From Eutreptiella sp. 'Long Island Sound 2002' (lineage: Eukaryota; Euglenozoa; Euglenophyceae; Eutreptiales; Eutreptiaceae), in the NCBI GenBank assembly GCA_964036045.1, contig OZ038389.1, positions 42,717,119 to 42,781,118 on the forward strand: a stretch of 64,000 bases of DNA, in the 5' to 3' direction. The translations under genes and the position numbers were made by a program. Every line of letters begins with the position of its first letter. Within the stretch, counting starts at the first letter, position 1. Of this stretch, positions 21,115 to 31,345 are shown one piece after another. A model generated the notes under the pieces. It was given only the letters and a program-made list of their open reading frames with translations. It searched no databases and was not told the origin of the DNA.

Positions 21115-22438
21115 CTGTACGCTGCCCTTCGGGGAAGAAGGGGGAATACTCCGTAGTGCCTAATTCCATCCGCGCAAAGAGCTCCTGACCTGCCTGCCTT
21201 CCTCGACCCTTGAAACCGTGCAATCCGACGTTCACTGATCCAATGAACGCGTTGGGCTACGCGCCCCACAGCACCCCCCCGTCACTGTTCAGTGTCGAGC
21301 AGTACACTTTGAAGTGTCTGACGAGTGGCTTCCGCATCTCCACAGCCCACGGCATGTCTTGTGGTCAACGAGGGTGGCGACAAAAATTGTGGAGTAGGCG
21401 ATGCAAAAGACAACCGAGCACCGAAGCAGCGCGACCACCTTCGTTGAGGGGGAGGGCGGTAAGGCAGTGGAAGCAATTGACGTTTGGCCACTGCCCCTCG
21501 CCCACACAAACGGAGGACTCTGCCCTGGTAAGTTCACGTTCGATGAATGGGATGTATTGCAGGAGCCAGCGTCCTCCCATCTTCCACTCAAGCGTATCTC
21601 TGCCTCGATTCCCTTTCTCTCACACTCCACCTACTGTCCGGAGTAGTCGCTGTTTTGTAGCACAACCACGAGCCGAAGCACTGCACGACACGGCGACATC
21701 CATGCACTGATACGGCCCTTGAACAGGCACCTATTTCCTTCCAAAAGATACTCTCTCTTGGTTTCACTGGGTACCACTACGCACATTCACAGCATTCGGC
21801 CACCAACAACCAGACCCTCAACAATCGAATCTCAGACAGAACAGATATGACACGACGAAAATACATTATGAAGAGATTTTGTCCGCCCATGCCCTGTCCG
21901 GCTGCCCGCGTGCGGACGGAGCACAGGCTTCACAAAATTAAGGGGCTCTCCTGTCAGCGGCACACAGTGGCATCAGAAGGGGGGGGGGGGGTGCTGTCGG
22001 TTGTGGTTGTGTCCCCCCCACCTTCCGGAGGCCGAGCGTGCTACCCAGCCGCCCTCTTCGTTTCTGCAACTGACCACCCCAAAACATTGATAACTGACAA
22101 TATCTGCTCCGAACGGTTGTGCCAACCCTCTCCGACCGCCTTCTTGACCGCTTCCGACCCCCTGCCTGGGCTTGCTCTCCTTCAATGCACCCCTTCCCTC
22201 AACGGACGACAACTCCCGCTCCAACTAAGCCCTTGGCAAAAGCCCTCAAAGCGGTTGACACACACCGCAGAAGGAGACCGCATGCGAACCCCTGTGGACG
22301 GGGGCGCCAAAGACAACCACCGCACAGCGCACCTCGAACTACCGTCAGGCATTAAACGACACCTAGCCCCCCACCCCCCTGCCCCCAGGCACAGCCTTCG
22401 ATTTGGAATGCTCGTCTGGTGCACGACTCGAGAGGGGC
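21115..22438. other. no gene recognised
   Basis: Several overlapping frames on both strands and a G run near 21980. No convincing exon. Confidence 0.35.
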
Positions 22439-22515
22439 TCAGGTGCTGATCTCCATCTGGTCGCCGGCGTTCTCCGCCTCGTTGCCGCCCGCCGCTGGCC
22501 CGTCGACCTCGATGC
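22439..22515 (-). CDS. PPP4R2: PPP4R2 putative last exon
   Basis: After acceptor CTGCTTGATTCAG the exon starts in phase 1, as needed after exon 3. It encodes IEVDGPAAGGNEAENAGDQM, then EIST and a TGA at 22439-22441. A short acidic end is typical of the family. Linkage to exon 3 over 3 kb is inferred from strand, phase and composition. Confidence 0.5.
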
Positions 22516-22833
22516 CTGAATCAAGCAGAGGGCTTGTGTTAGGGCTGTGCCTGAAAGGGCGAACTGAAATTCCGGGTCAAATGGGGGTCCCACTCGTGAC
22601 ATACCCATATTTGTCTGAAAGGGGCCTGGACTGCCCAAGTGGCAGGACTGATTTCGGCACCACCCCCCCGCAGCGAACAAAAAAGTTTCCGGGGCCGCAC
22701 TGCACTTGATGGGCATTGGGGAGCCCCATTCTGGAGTCCTGAGTCTCAAGGACGATCATTGGACGCGGCAAAGGAGAAGAATCCCGGAACTCATGCCATT
22801 TGCCAGCAGACACGGACCCCCCCCCCCCCCGTC

Positions 22834-22897
22834 TGTGTCCAGCGAACAATAACATCCTCAGAAAATACGATCCGAATAGGAGCGTTTGTTGGACACA
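22834..22897. mobile_element. R4 mini inverted-repeat element, copy 1
   Basis: 64 bp with ends TGTGTCCAGCGAACA and TGTTTGTTGGACACA (inverse of each other) around AAATACGATCCGAA, next to a C run. Related copies are at 22940-22998, 30386-30446 and 30860-30918. Confidence 0.65.
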
Positions 22898-22939
22898 CTG
22901 TTCTGTACCCAATTAACTCAGTGCCTAATTAATTAGGTC

Positions 22940-22998
22940 CCAAAAAAACAAATATGGTCTGAAGTGTTCGTTGGACAAGGCATTCGTTGGACACAGGG
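22940..22998. mobile_element. R4 mini-element, partial copy
   Basis: Has the right-hand half (AAATATGGTCTGAAGTG, TTCGTTGGACA twice, G run) preceded by the palindrome CCTAATTAATTAGG at 22924-22937. Confidence 0.55.
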
Positions 22999-24320
22999 GG
23001 GTACTGTGTAAGGCACTTGTGCAGCTGTCTGAGGCCCCGGGGGCTGTGCTCCCCTTGAGGCACGGAGCAGGCCATATGCCGTGGACCGGTACCGGGCCTT
23101 TCTTGTGTACCGAAGGCACTCCCAAAGCCGCGACCGACGTAAAGTATATGCGAAGTGGGCTATAAGGCAGGGATCGGAATGATGCGGTCCGGCAGGGGAA
23201 CCAACTGTCAAATGGGGACCCTGGGACTGGACACGGCCAATCTTGCACGAGACAAATACCTTGCACCACCAATTTCAAGCTGACTGTGGGCTCATTGCTG
23301 TCCGCAATCAGGCCATTGCGTAAGGACCCGGGGGAACGGGGCCCATTTGGGGTGCTGGCCAACCCTGAGCTGACCCCCCCCCCCCATCACAAAGTTTTCC
23401 CACAAGAAAACAATGAAAAATGAAAGTTATTAAAGGGGTCCGAAATTGAAGGCCGATCCAAGGGGGAGGGAACACTGCGGCTGCGTTCTTCGATGTGGGT
23501 GGCAAGCCTGCGGATGGCAGCCCCTCCCCCCTTCCAGCAGAGTTTGCGGGGGGACATGTGTCTTGGAGACCACCTCCACCAGCTGTGCCCAGCCGCCTGC
23601 CCAGGGCGTACCGCTAAACCCTTCCCTTTCCTTGCGCCCAAGTGGAACGTGGCGTGGGTTGGGTGGAGATGGGCACGGAGGTGATTGGTCTACCTCTGCA
23701 CCTAGAAACGGCCGTAGAGCCAAGTTCCCTTCCCCCATGGTGTGGGATGGTAGAGGCCGGTAGCGTGATCCCACCACTATTTTACCTGGTGCGTCTTGGG
23801 AGCACATGGCTCAAAATGGCACGGCAAGCTCTTGCCTACGAGCATGCCTACGAGCATTCATGGCTGCCAATGCCCAATATATCTCTGCTAGAGGCAGGCC
23901 CAGCTCTTGGTACCGTGGCGGGGTGACATTAGCTGTACCCCCCCCCCCCCCACGTCCTCCCACCCCATGCTGAGACAAGGCCGTGCATGCGCGCGACACA
24001 TGTGACAGCGTAGAGCCCTCAGATGGGGATGGTGAGGGGCTGCGAATGGGGAAGAGCACTCTGTCAAAAGCGGCATTGTGCTCAATCCCATTCCCGTTCT
24101 GTGTGTACTTCAAATGGATGTAGGTGTCCCCATGATAAGAGGGATCAATAATAGTGGCAGACGCATGTTCCTCAGTGCTCCAAACTTACGTGACAGCCAT
24201 GCCGGGAATAACATTATTAGCCATTGCTGAAAGTCACATCAACATCAGAACAAACAGCATGAGGTTGCAATGTGTGGTACAATGTTGCTGTGAACATAAT
24301 GGACTATCACAAGATGACTG
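22999..24320. other. PPP4R2 intron DNA, one possible exon
   Basis: The minus strand near 23990-24110 reads KYTQNGNGIEHNAAFDRVLF, then a Ser/Pro-rich stretch, reminiscent of the linker after the folded domain in PPP4R2 proteins. Its phase does not join exon 3 directly. C runs at about 23377 and 23938 are the only other features. Confidence 0.3.
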
Positions 24321-24324
24321 AGCC

Positions 24325-24440
24325 CCTCTTTCCCTGTACAAGCACTCTACAAACACTCAATCTTCCATTCTGGAGTACAAAAACAGCGGTCCCAAAAAAA
24401 ACGGCGGTTCAACGCCCACCCCGTGCTTAGCCGTGCATGC
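24325..24440 (+). repeat. dispersed repeat R6, copy A
   Basis: Matches 45238-45396: GAGCCC, TTTCCCT, TACAAGC, AAAAACAGCGGTC, ACGGCGG, CAACGCCCAC and CCGTGCTT in order, both ending near a G run. Confidence 0.7.
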
Positions 24441-25600
24441 GCAGGGGGGGGGGGGGTTTGGCACAAGGCCTCAGTATCGCAGGGGGGGGGGGGGTAGGCT
24501 CTATCGTGGAGCTTCGTCAGCAGGCGAATGGGTCGCGACCATGTGGCGGTGGCCTTGATCCCGCTGCTCATGCGCCATGTGCCAGCGATTGAGCGTCCAT
24601 CCAGCTGCGGTGCGGGCTGGCCTCAGGGGCTCTTGCTCGGCCCCTTTCACCCAAGATGGTTGTGCTTGCTGCTGCCTTGGGTGTGCGTGCAGCTGCTGGA
24701 TGCATTGGGGTCGCTCTGAGAGCAGTCACCAACACCGCTAATGGCGCCGCTTCTGCGGGGGTGCTGCGTCCTCCGAAGAATCTTGCAACTCTAAACTCTC
24801 TACTTGCAACCTTAAAATCCAATTGTGCAAGGACACATCAGCACAAGAAATCCTCGTCAGTGGTACCATAGGCACCTTTCGGCCCTGCAGTAACAAACGA
24901 CTGAATTAGTTGTGTACCTACAGAGAACATATTGTCAAATTGACACCATGCCTCTCTCACTTGAGCTTGGCACTGCAGGTACTATGACTAAGACTCATCA
25001 ACCCTGCAAAATCCACAGCGGTAATGTTGCAGCCACCAAGCTAACTTCACAACTCAAATCAAACAACAATGAATTGCTGAAATCTCGTGATCCTTAATCC
25101 CTCCCCTCCCATCATTTGATTGTTACAGATACAGTGTATGTATAACGTTGAAGTCTGGACACCAATGGGCACAAAGTGCAGAGCACCATCCATCGTGTGG
25201 TGCATGCCAGTGTGTTCCACCATACTGCGTTTCTTTGCAGCCAAAGTATTAACAGACGGGTAATGGCATGTACAAATCGTGAGACCCTCACTGCCCAGTC
25301 AATGGAAGCTGTAACACACCAGGAAGTGCGTGCACAGCATCCCCCTTCCCCTCCCGCCAGCACACGCGTCCCACAGCCCTCCACCCCCCCCCGGTTAGCA
25401 TGTGCCAGTCCAACAACCCCACCCTCCACCCCACGCCCACCCCTTGTTGAGGCATGGCGATGTCCCCGCCAGAGCACAACAACACAGCGGCCTGACCATG
25501 AGCCGAGCGTGCATGGCGAGCCGATCCTGAACGGCCAACAGAACCCCGTGCCCTTGTGTGAGCAGGTGACTACACCCGCCGCTCCCTCACACGCGCCGAC
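24441..25600. other. PPP4R2 intron DNA, no firm exon
   Basis: Two G runs (about 24445 and 24482). Open frames near 24570-24870 on both strands are GC-rich and ambiguous. Confidence 0.35.
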
Positions 25601-25814
25601 CTTGTGGTGCAGCTGCATCTTCAAACGGGAACGGCTGGGGCTCAAGAGTCGAAGACACGCTGGTCTGTTTGTTGATAGCAAACAGCAGCTTCTCCTTCGA
25701 TGTGTAGTGCTTCGTGGGCTCAACCAAGATCTCGCACAAGCGCTGCAAAGTGAAGGGGGCCGCACCGAAGTTTTGCAGCGTCTTGATGACATCGTCCCGA
25801 TCATCATTGTACTC
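25601..25814 (-). CDS. PPP4R2: PPP4R2 exon 3
   Basis: 214 nt between acceptor CTCACGCTTCAG and donor CACAAG/GTCGGC, phase 0 in and phase 1 out. It encodes EYNDDRDDVIKTLQNFG, APFTLQRLCEILVEPTKHYT and SKEKLLFAINKQTSVSSTLE. The PFTLQRLCEIL core is the most characteristic segment of PPP4R2 proteins and the basis of the identification. Confidence 0.8.
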
Positions 25815-27536
25815 CTGAAGCGTGAGCCAGGGCGCAAATGGAGGGGAGCATGAGCCACGGGCGGTGTGCAAGACCCGGCAAATGGGCACCCGCATGCAGC
25901 GACGGTCGCAATGCAAACCTTGGCACGCCCAGGGCAAGAGGCAGATACACAATGGACAGGCCTCCTAAGTCTCTGGCCTTTTATTCTCCGGTCTTTTTTT
26001 CCCAAAGCAGCTCTTCCAGAAAAATGGGGGAAAATGGGAAAAAATAGCGAAAAATGGGGGGAAATTGGGAGTGACCACAGAAACGGATGATGGAAAATGT
26101 ATGCAAGTGTTCCAAGATGAAAGAAAAAGGGTAGAAAAATGGGACATTTTGGGACACCGTTCCCATTCTTCCAACTCCCATTTTCCCCATTTGTCTCCGC
26201 GGGCTCGGCGGGTTTCCTGAAAGTTCCCGAAAAAAAAATCTGGTCTCCAGAGCCTCCGGACGGATAAATGGGGGAAATCAGCACATCCCCGGGAGTCTCT
26301 GGGAATCTGGAGACTCAGGAGCAGTGAATGTGCCCATGATCCGGACACACGGCAGACCGAAACCCCTGAATGGCAGAGATGCCTCTGTTGAGTTGTTCAA
26401 CCAGAGCACAACCTCAACACAAACACGTGGATGGGCATGTCCTTCAGCGTCGATTGAGCGCCGGCGACGATCGCCGGAAGCAGCACCCGCAGCAATGCGT
26501 TGTGGGGACAATCACAATGCAGTTGCGACCGGAGCCCCTTCTGCCCCCCCCCCTGTGCCCCCGCCACGTTCCCTTCCGCATTCTCGCCCTTGCCCTTGTG
26601 CCATCCCACATGATGAGGGTTTGGAGGGTGCTCTCCGCCGCGGCAGCGGTGACACAAGGGGAGGGAGTTGCGGACTGCTGAGCGTCACACGGCGGTGGTG
26701 CGCCGCAGTGGAGTCCGCCACAGGCACGGCAGCCCCCGGCAGTGGACCGGGGGCCAAGGGCTCCGGCCGTTCGAAATCAGGTCTGGAGGCGGCGGGGGAG
26801 AAGGCGCATGTTTGCCGACGCCGTGAGGAGGCCGGACAGGCGGTCCCCGTGGAGCGGGAGCCGTTCCCGGTCAATCGGCCCCATCTGGAGCCCTGGGCAC
26901 CGCCACCGCTGCCGGTCACCGAACAGATGTCCAGGGGACTGCCATCATTCAACAGCGGCTGTCATGCAGAAGTGGGGGAATGTTTGCTCGGCGCTTTACT
27001 TTTGTTTTCACAATCCCGACTTTAACCCCAGATTCACCCTCCCCCAGAAGCTCCCCAAATGGACTAGAGTGGACCGCAAACCCTCCCCACAAAGCACGTT
27101 CCATGAGGCGAAATGGGAGAAGTCGAAATCGACATCAACACATGTCACTTCTCATGTGCCTAACAAACAGCACGATCCCCACAAGTGTGGGGGGTCAATC
27201 AGGCACCTTGCACTCACCACGAGCTGTGATGGTGGAGCGCTGTTGGCAACACAAAGCACACACCACGTCATGGGGGGGGGGGATGGGCCCAAAAAGATGC
27301 CCGGCGCGCTAACGCTCCCCCTGTGCCACTCGGCAATGACCACCAACAGGTTGGAGGGCCTCCTCTACAACACTCGAACGAGCGTGTGACGGGCGTATGA
27401 AGTGGCCTATTTCTCTAGATCTGGTTTTTTGTGGTTCACACCGCCCCCTCTCCGAGCCTCCAGCGTTTGATGACCGCGGGGCCGTCCCGACGACCAGCGC
27501 CAAGGGGATGGCTCCCGCGGGAAGCGCGGGCAATAC
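25815..27536. other. PPP4R2 intron 2 with repeats
   Basis: Includes a poly-A-like patch at 25985-26240, a GC-rich block with open frames on both strands (26480-26960) that I could not assign, and a copy of the GGCGCGC element. Confidence 0.45.
26965..27327 (+). mobile_element. GGCGCGC-ended element, copy B
   Basis: Starts GGGGGAATGTTTGCTCGGC, keeps the conserved left block (CCCGACTTTAACCCC, CCAAATGGACT, ACCGCAAACC) and ends GATGCCCGGCGCGCTAACGC then CCCC. The interior differs from copies A and C. Confidence 0.55.
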
Positions 27537-27616
27537 CTGACTGCCGTCGCCCAAGATGACTCGGAGTTTGGCCACCAGCAGATTTTTCAGTTGGGCCCAA
27601 TCGAAGCAGTTGCGAC
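27537..27616 (-). CDS. PPP4R2: PPP4R2 exon 2
   Basis: 80 nt between acceptor CTCTCCATCAG and donor AGTCAG/GTATTG, phase 1 in and phase 0 out. It encodes RNCFDWAQLKNLLVAKLRVI then LGDGSQ. The Trp followed by a Lys/Leu helix matches the conserved segment after the TG turn in the family. Confidence 0.75.
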
Positions 27617-28965
27617 CTGATGGAGAGCAGTGCTGCGTGGGCGGCAACACAGGGCACGCGGTGTGCAGCGCAGCATCCAGTGCACAGCGAAGGGACGCAG
27701 TTCCCAAGGGCAGTGCCGCTGCTGAATGACAACGGCAATGAACCGCCGATTGACAACATTTGCCAGCGGACCGACAGCGGCTGGCGGTTGATCGACAGCA
27801 GTTATTTGGTGCACCAACGCGTTCTTGATGCTGGGGTCCTGTGCTTCCATCCGCGGAGCGCGCGACGTCTACTGTGCGTATCCCCCCCCCCCATTTGTAC
27901 AGTGATCGCTGGTGCGCAACCGTTCCCTCATACCCTCGAAGGAACAGTGCTGAAGTGACGGTTCCCTCGCCCCCCCTGAGGGATATGCAAGGGCGACGAC
28001 TACTGGACAAGGGGGCCATGAAGCAACGGATACATAGCCACCAGTGTTTTCAATGGGGAAGTTCTTGCACTGCGTGGGCACTGCGTGGGCACTGCGAGGG
28101 CACTGCGTGCATACTGCGCATGCAGAGGCTGGGATACTCACCCAAGTAATACGGTTGGTGGTGACCGTATTATTTCCTCGGAATCCATTTCTAAAAAAAT
28201 GAACAATCCAAAAATATTTGACTATTCATGGAAGCACTTTTCCTTTATGGGAAAACAAGGGCACAGGATCAATGTTTTACCACCAAAAGGTAGCGAGGGT
28301 GCGAGTATTTGCCGACATCCAAAACTTCGCACTGTGTGCGCACTGCGTGCATGGCATTCCCAATAAGACGGGGGAGGGGGTTGGTCTCCCTCGCCGCTGT
28401 CCCGTCCATGGTTGGGTCCATCGGTCTGCAGATCCGCAGGTCTGTTGAATGCCTTCGCGTTACCACCGCTTGGTGGGGGGGGGGGGGGGCAATTGTCGGA
28501 CCATGTTTTTGCTGGCACGGGGCTGTCAAAAAACAGGGAACAACAGGAAGCACACAACCTTTCCAGAAAAACGGGGTACAACAAAGACTACAACAACAGG
28601 GACAACTCATCCATAGCATCTGTGTCCATACTGTGACAGCCAACCATGCCTCATTAGGGGGCCTAATTGGGGGGCCTATTATGGACATACCATGAGCATC
28701 ACCCCATGAACATGTCCATGGTTGGCCAGCCCCCCGCCCCCACCCCCTAAATGGCGGGATTCTCATTGACATCCCTGATAGCTACCGAAAAGCCCGGTGT
28801 CACAGGCGATGCGGTCATCGCTCAATCAATGTTGTGCAACCTGTGGGCTTTCCATTGTCCTGCTGCACTGCGAAATGTGCCGCTGCGTATCATGTATCGT
28901 CCAGCCGCACTGCAGCTCATCAGTTCTGGCTGTAACTCAGCCCTTCCCCCTCTCTGAGAACCCGG
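27617..28965. other. PPP4R2 intron 1, distal part
   Basis: Contains a CACTGCG cluster (28065-28125), repeat R3 (28310-28362) and a G run near 28475. No exon recognised. Confidence 0.45.
28310..28362 (+). repeat. dispersed repeat R3, copy A
   Basis: TTGCCGACATCCAAAACTT, then GCACTGTGTGCGCACTGCG and GGCATTCCC. Nearly the same at 62588-62652. Confidence 0.75.
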
Positions 28966-29153
28966 TCAGGCGAAGGTCGGCCCATTTCCCTTGCGCCTTG
29001 TACCCACCACAGCACCCTCCGAACCAACGGTGCTGGTGGCGCCAAATGAAGTGCTGTTGCCACTGGCACAGTCTGTCCTGTCCTCACTATCACTATCATC
29101 TGTTGGACTGTGCCAGCCCTCATCGGATGAATCTGAATTGTACTCACTGCTGC
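28966..29153 (-). CDS. acidic terminal exon inside PPP4R2 intron 1
   Basis: After acceptor GACAGTCACCAG the frame encodes SSEYNSDSSDEGWHSPTDDS, more Asp/Ser/Thr/Gly and a short basic end, stopping at TGA 28966-28968 (61 residues). The composition is clearly protein-like and not repeat-derived. It starts with two bases, which is exactly what PPP4R2 exon 1 (ending with one base) needs. It could be an alternative last exon giving a 100-residue isoform, the end of another gene, or a fragment brought in by a mobile element. I cannot tell which without transcripts. Confidence 0.5.
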
Positions 29154-29674
29154 CTGGTGACTGTCATCCATTCCCCGCAGGCCGAAATCATTCCAGTACA
29201 AGTATTATACAGGGGCGGGGGGGGGGAGGTAGAGCCGTCCATGACAATAGCACCGGTTCTGGAGCCACAACCAGTGGGAGAAGGACATGCAACACGCAGT
29301 GGCCTAGAAGACGCTGCGAGCAGATGTTGTTTCTCGGTGCAGCAGCCCCCGAAAAGTGCCACATTACAATAGGTCCAGAGTGATGTACAGTCTCCATCTT
29401 GTGACGTGTCGCTTCACACGGGTCAGGTGTGTCCCTAAGGAGGGACACCACTGGGGACACCACAGAAGAGGCCGTGAGCAGATGTCCAGTGGAAATGGGG
29501 ACTGTCCAAATGGATTGTGCCGCTCTGAGGCATGGGATGCGCTTTCCTTCAGTCGCACTATTGTGTTTACCTTCCACATTGCTCCATCGCGTGCCCAGTC
29601 TGGGGCCCTCAGCTCGAAGCTGGATGGGCACCCTGGGCACTCGCTGTGCAGACTTGGGGAGAGGGCCACAGCAC

Positions 29675-29789
29675 CTGTGTTGGCAATAAAGCAAATGACG
29701 TCGTCAACGGCGCTTGGGAACTCCGTTTGGGTTGCTGACACAGAGCTTAAGGCCTTCTGGAGAGTCTCTGCCTCAGCCTGGTTTGCCAT
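29675..29789 (-). CDS. PPP4R2: PPP4R2 exon 1
   Basis: Starts at ATG 29787-29789 (context CACCATGG) and ends at donor ACACAG/GTGCTG in phase 1: MANQAEAETLQKALSSVSAT, then QTEFPSAVDDVICFIANT. The helix followed by a hydrophobic FPSAVDDVICFIANTG segment matches the N-terminus of the family. Confidence 0.7.
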
Positions 29790-30385
29790 GGTGCAGGAAA
29801 CGGTCTGGCGGTGCACGGCGCAAAAATGGTGACTCTGTTGCCTTCAGCAAGGAGGCTCTCAGAGGACCGCACAAATTGAGAGTTGGTCCTTCTTTCTGTT
29901 GTACAGAACCCCACCGAAATACAACACACACCCAAAGCAGGTCCATTTGATGTGGAGTGTGCGCTCAAATGCACGGAGTCACAAGTGCCCAGCCCCGAAT
30001 GAAGGGCAGTAAGCAATAGCGTTGGTGCTTCTATGCGGGTATCTGTGCTCTTTGCAATTTAGTCTCAGTGGCTGAAGGGCGGCCTGGGTGGAAAATGGGG
30101 AGCAGGCCTGTGCAGAACAACGAGGAAAGGGCCCCGGCCAAGCCACCCACCCACCCACCCACCCACCCACCCACCCACGTTTTCTTTCACTCAGTTGTAT
30201 TTCAAGAAAAATTGTCTTGCTGGGCTGTTTTAGTGAGGAGGTCGGGCTTATGCAGCCATTGGTCACTGTTCTGCTTTGTGGATTGTGAGCCAATTTGGAT
30301 CAGAAAACTATGACATTTTCAAAAATGGCGACATTTGAATTTGAACATTAAAGGTACCAGTTATTGTACCCCCCCCCCCCCCCAA
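29790..30385. other. intergenic region upstream of PPP4R2
   Basis: Would hold the PPP4R2 promoter. No motif stands out. It includes a (CACC)n run and a C run. Confidence 0.4.
30142..30178. repeat. (CACC)n microsatellite
   Basis: About nine tetranucleotide copies. Confidence 0.95.
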
Positions 30386-30446
30386 TGTCCAACGAATAAT
30401 CATGCCCCAAAAAAATACGGTCCGAACGGGTAGTGTTCGTTGGACA
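30386..30446. mobile_element. R4 mini inverted-repeat element, copy 2
   Basis: Ends TGTCCAACGAA and TTCGTTGGACA around AAATACGGTCCGAACGG, directly after a C run. Confidence 0.65.
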
Positions 30447-30547
30447 CAGTGTTCGGTGCGCGCCAAAATATGGTGAACCGACGGTAACACATCCCTAGGC
30501 ACAAGACACCCAGCCCATTCAAAGCACAATGCGATGGACACTTCCAT

Positions 30548-30759
30548 TTAACACTTTTCAGAGTAGAAACCCTTGTTGCGGTCCCGCTTCATGCGGAAAA
30601 GCTGAACGTGCTCCGGGGGCTTGGGGCTCTTCTTGGCGCGGGCAGAAGTGGCAGCCCGATCCGAGTCGTTCACCTTGGGGACGGACAGATTTGATGGGAC
30701 AGCACTGTCCTCCATCAAATCATCCCTCACACCCCACTTTGCAGTTTTGCACACCATTT
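30548..30759 (-). CDS. terminal exon of an unknown gene
   Basis: After acceptor GTATGTTGCAG the frame starts in phase 1 and runs to TAA at 30548-30550. It encodes about 69 residues: KTAKWGVRDDLMEDSAVPSN, a Ser/Ala/Lys-rich linker (TSARAKKSPKPPEH) and the basic end FRMKRDRNKGFYSEKC. Strongly protein-like. Upstream exons were not found beyond 30760, where repeat R4 begins. The next gene on the same strand, PPP4R2, starts about 760 bp downstream. Confidence 0.5.
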
Positions 30760-30859
30760 CTGCAACATACAACACAACAGCCCCTCATTTCCCCGCAACA
30801 TTAGCCTAAAACCTCCGTTCTGATGTTTGGTACCTAATTAAGTACCAAATTAATTAGGT

Positions 30860-30918
30860 CCCCAAAAAATACTGTCCAAACGGGAAGTGTTCGTTGGACA
30901 CAGTGTTCGTTGGACACG
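30860..30918. mobile_element. R4 mini-element, partial copy
   Basis: AATACTGTCCAAACGG followed by TTCGTTGGACAC twice and a G run, preceded by TAATTAATTAGG. Confidence 0.55.
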
Positions 30919-30931
30919 GGGGGGGGGGGGC

Positions 30932-31137
30932 AAGCACCAATTGTTGTGCCACTACATGGTTGTTTGCTCACAAAGCACCCATTTTGGTTTTAGTGATTGC
31001 GACTACATTGCGCAAGAATCCATTTATGCGCCTAACTTATGCACCTATCTCTTGTTAGCCAATGGTGCTCTTTGGTGTATTTCTAGAGGGACAAGAAATG
31101 GGTATGACCCATTGGTGATCTTAGCACGTAGGGGCAG
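30932..31137. other. no gene recognised
   Basis: Short unique stretch between repeats. Confidence 0.4.
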
Positions 31138-31205
31138 TGCAGGGCGGTCCTTAATGGAAAAAAAGTGTTCCTTTACACAGTTTTCCCAAAAAAGCCCGCA
31201 GGCAC
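31138..31205 (+). repeat. dispersed repeat R11, copy B
   Basis: Counterpart of 11102-11170, followed by the GGTT-rich minisatellite. Confidence 0.65.
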
Positions 31206-31345
31206 ACCATGTGTTGACGGTTGGGGGTTGGCGACTGGCAGTTGGTGGCAGTTGGCGGCGGTTGGTAGTGGTTGGCGGTGGTTGGTGGTTGGCGGTTGGT
31301 CGCTGCTGGCGGTTGGTGGTTGGCGGTTGATGGTCCCTTGGGGCG
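31206..31345. repeat. GGTTGGCGGTTGG-type minisatellite
   Basis: Degenerate 7-10-bp units rich in GG pairs. The strand could form two-tetrad G-quadruplexes. Similar degenerate runs occur near 51665-51800 (other strand) and 63660-63790. Confidence 0.75.

Larger units (their letters stand above)
22439..29789 (-). other. PPP4R2: PPP4R2 gene span (protein phosphatase 4 regulatory subunit 2)
   Basis: Four exons on the minus strand join in phase: 29675-29789, 27537-27616, 25601-25814 and probably 22439-22515. The joined product starts MANQAEAETLQKAL, passes through CFIANTG and FDWAQLKNLLVAKL, then APFTLQRLCEILVEP and SKEKLLFAINKQ, and ends in a short acidic tail. Order and spacing match PPP4R2 proteins, which bind the PP4 catalytic subunit and direct it to nuclear targets such as DNA-damage and splicing factors. 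The family's usual disordered acidic C-terminus fits the last exon, but one or more exons between 22516 and 25600 are probably missing from this model (a candidate piece is at about 23990-24110). Introns of 2-3 kb are filled with repeats. The family call rests on residue patterns seen by eye. Confidence 0.72.

Noticed and set aside
24656-24871. Plus-strand frame starting with an Ala/Val-rich signal-like sequence
   Set aside because: Frames on the other strand over the same GC-rich DNA are equally open, and no continuing exon was found.
25112-26284. 390-codon minus-strand frame
   Set aside because: It overlaps PPP4R2 exon 3 in another frame and lacks a consistent protein pattern.
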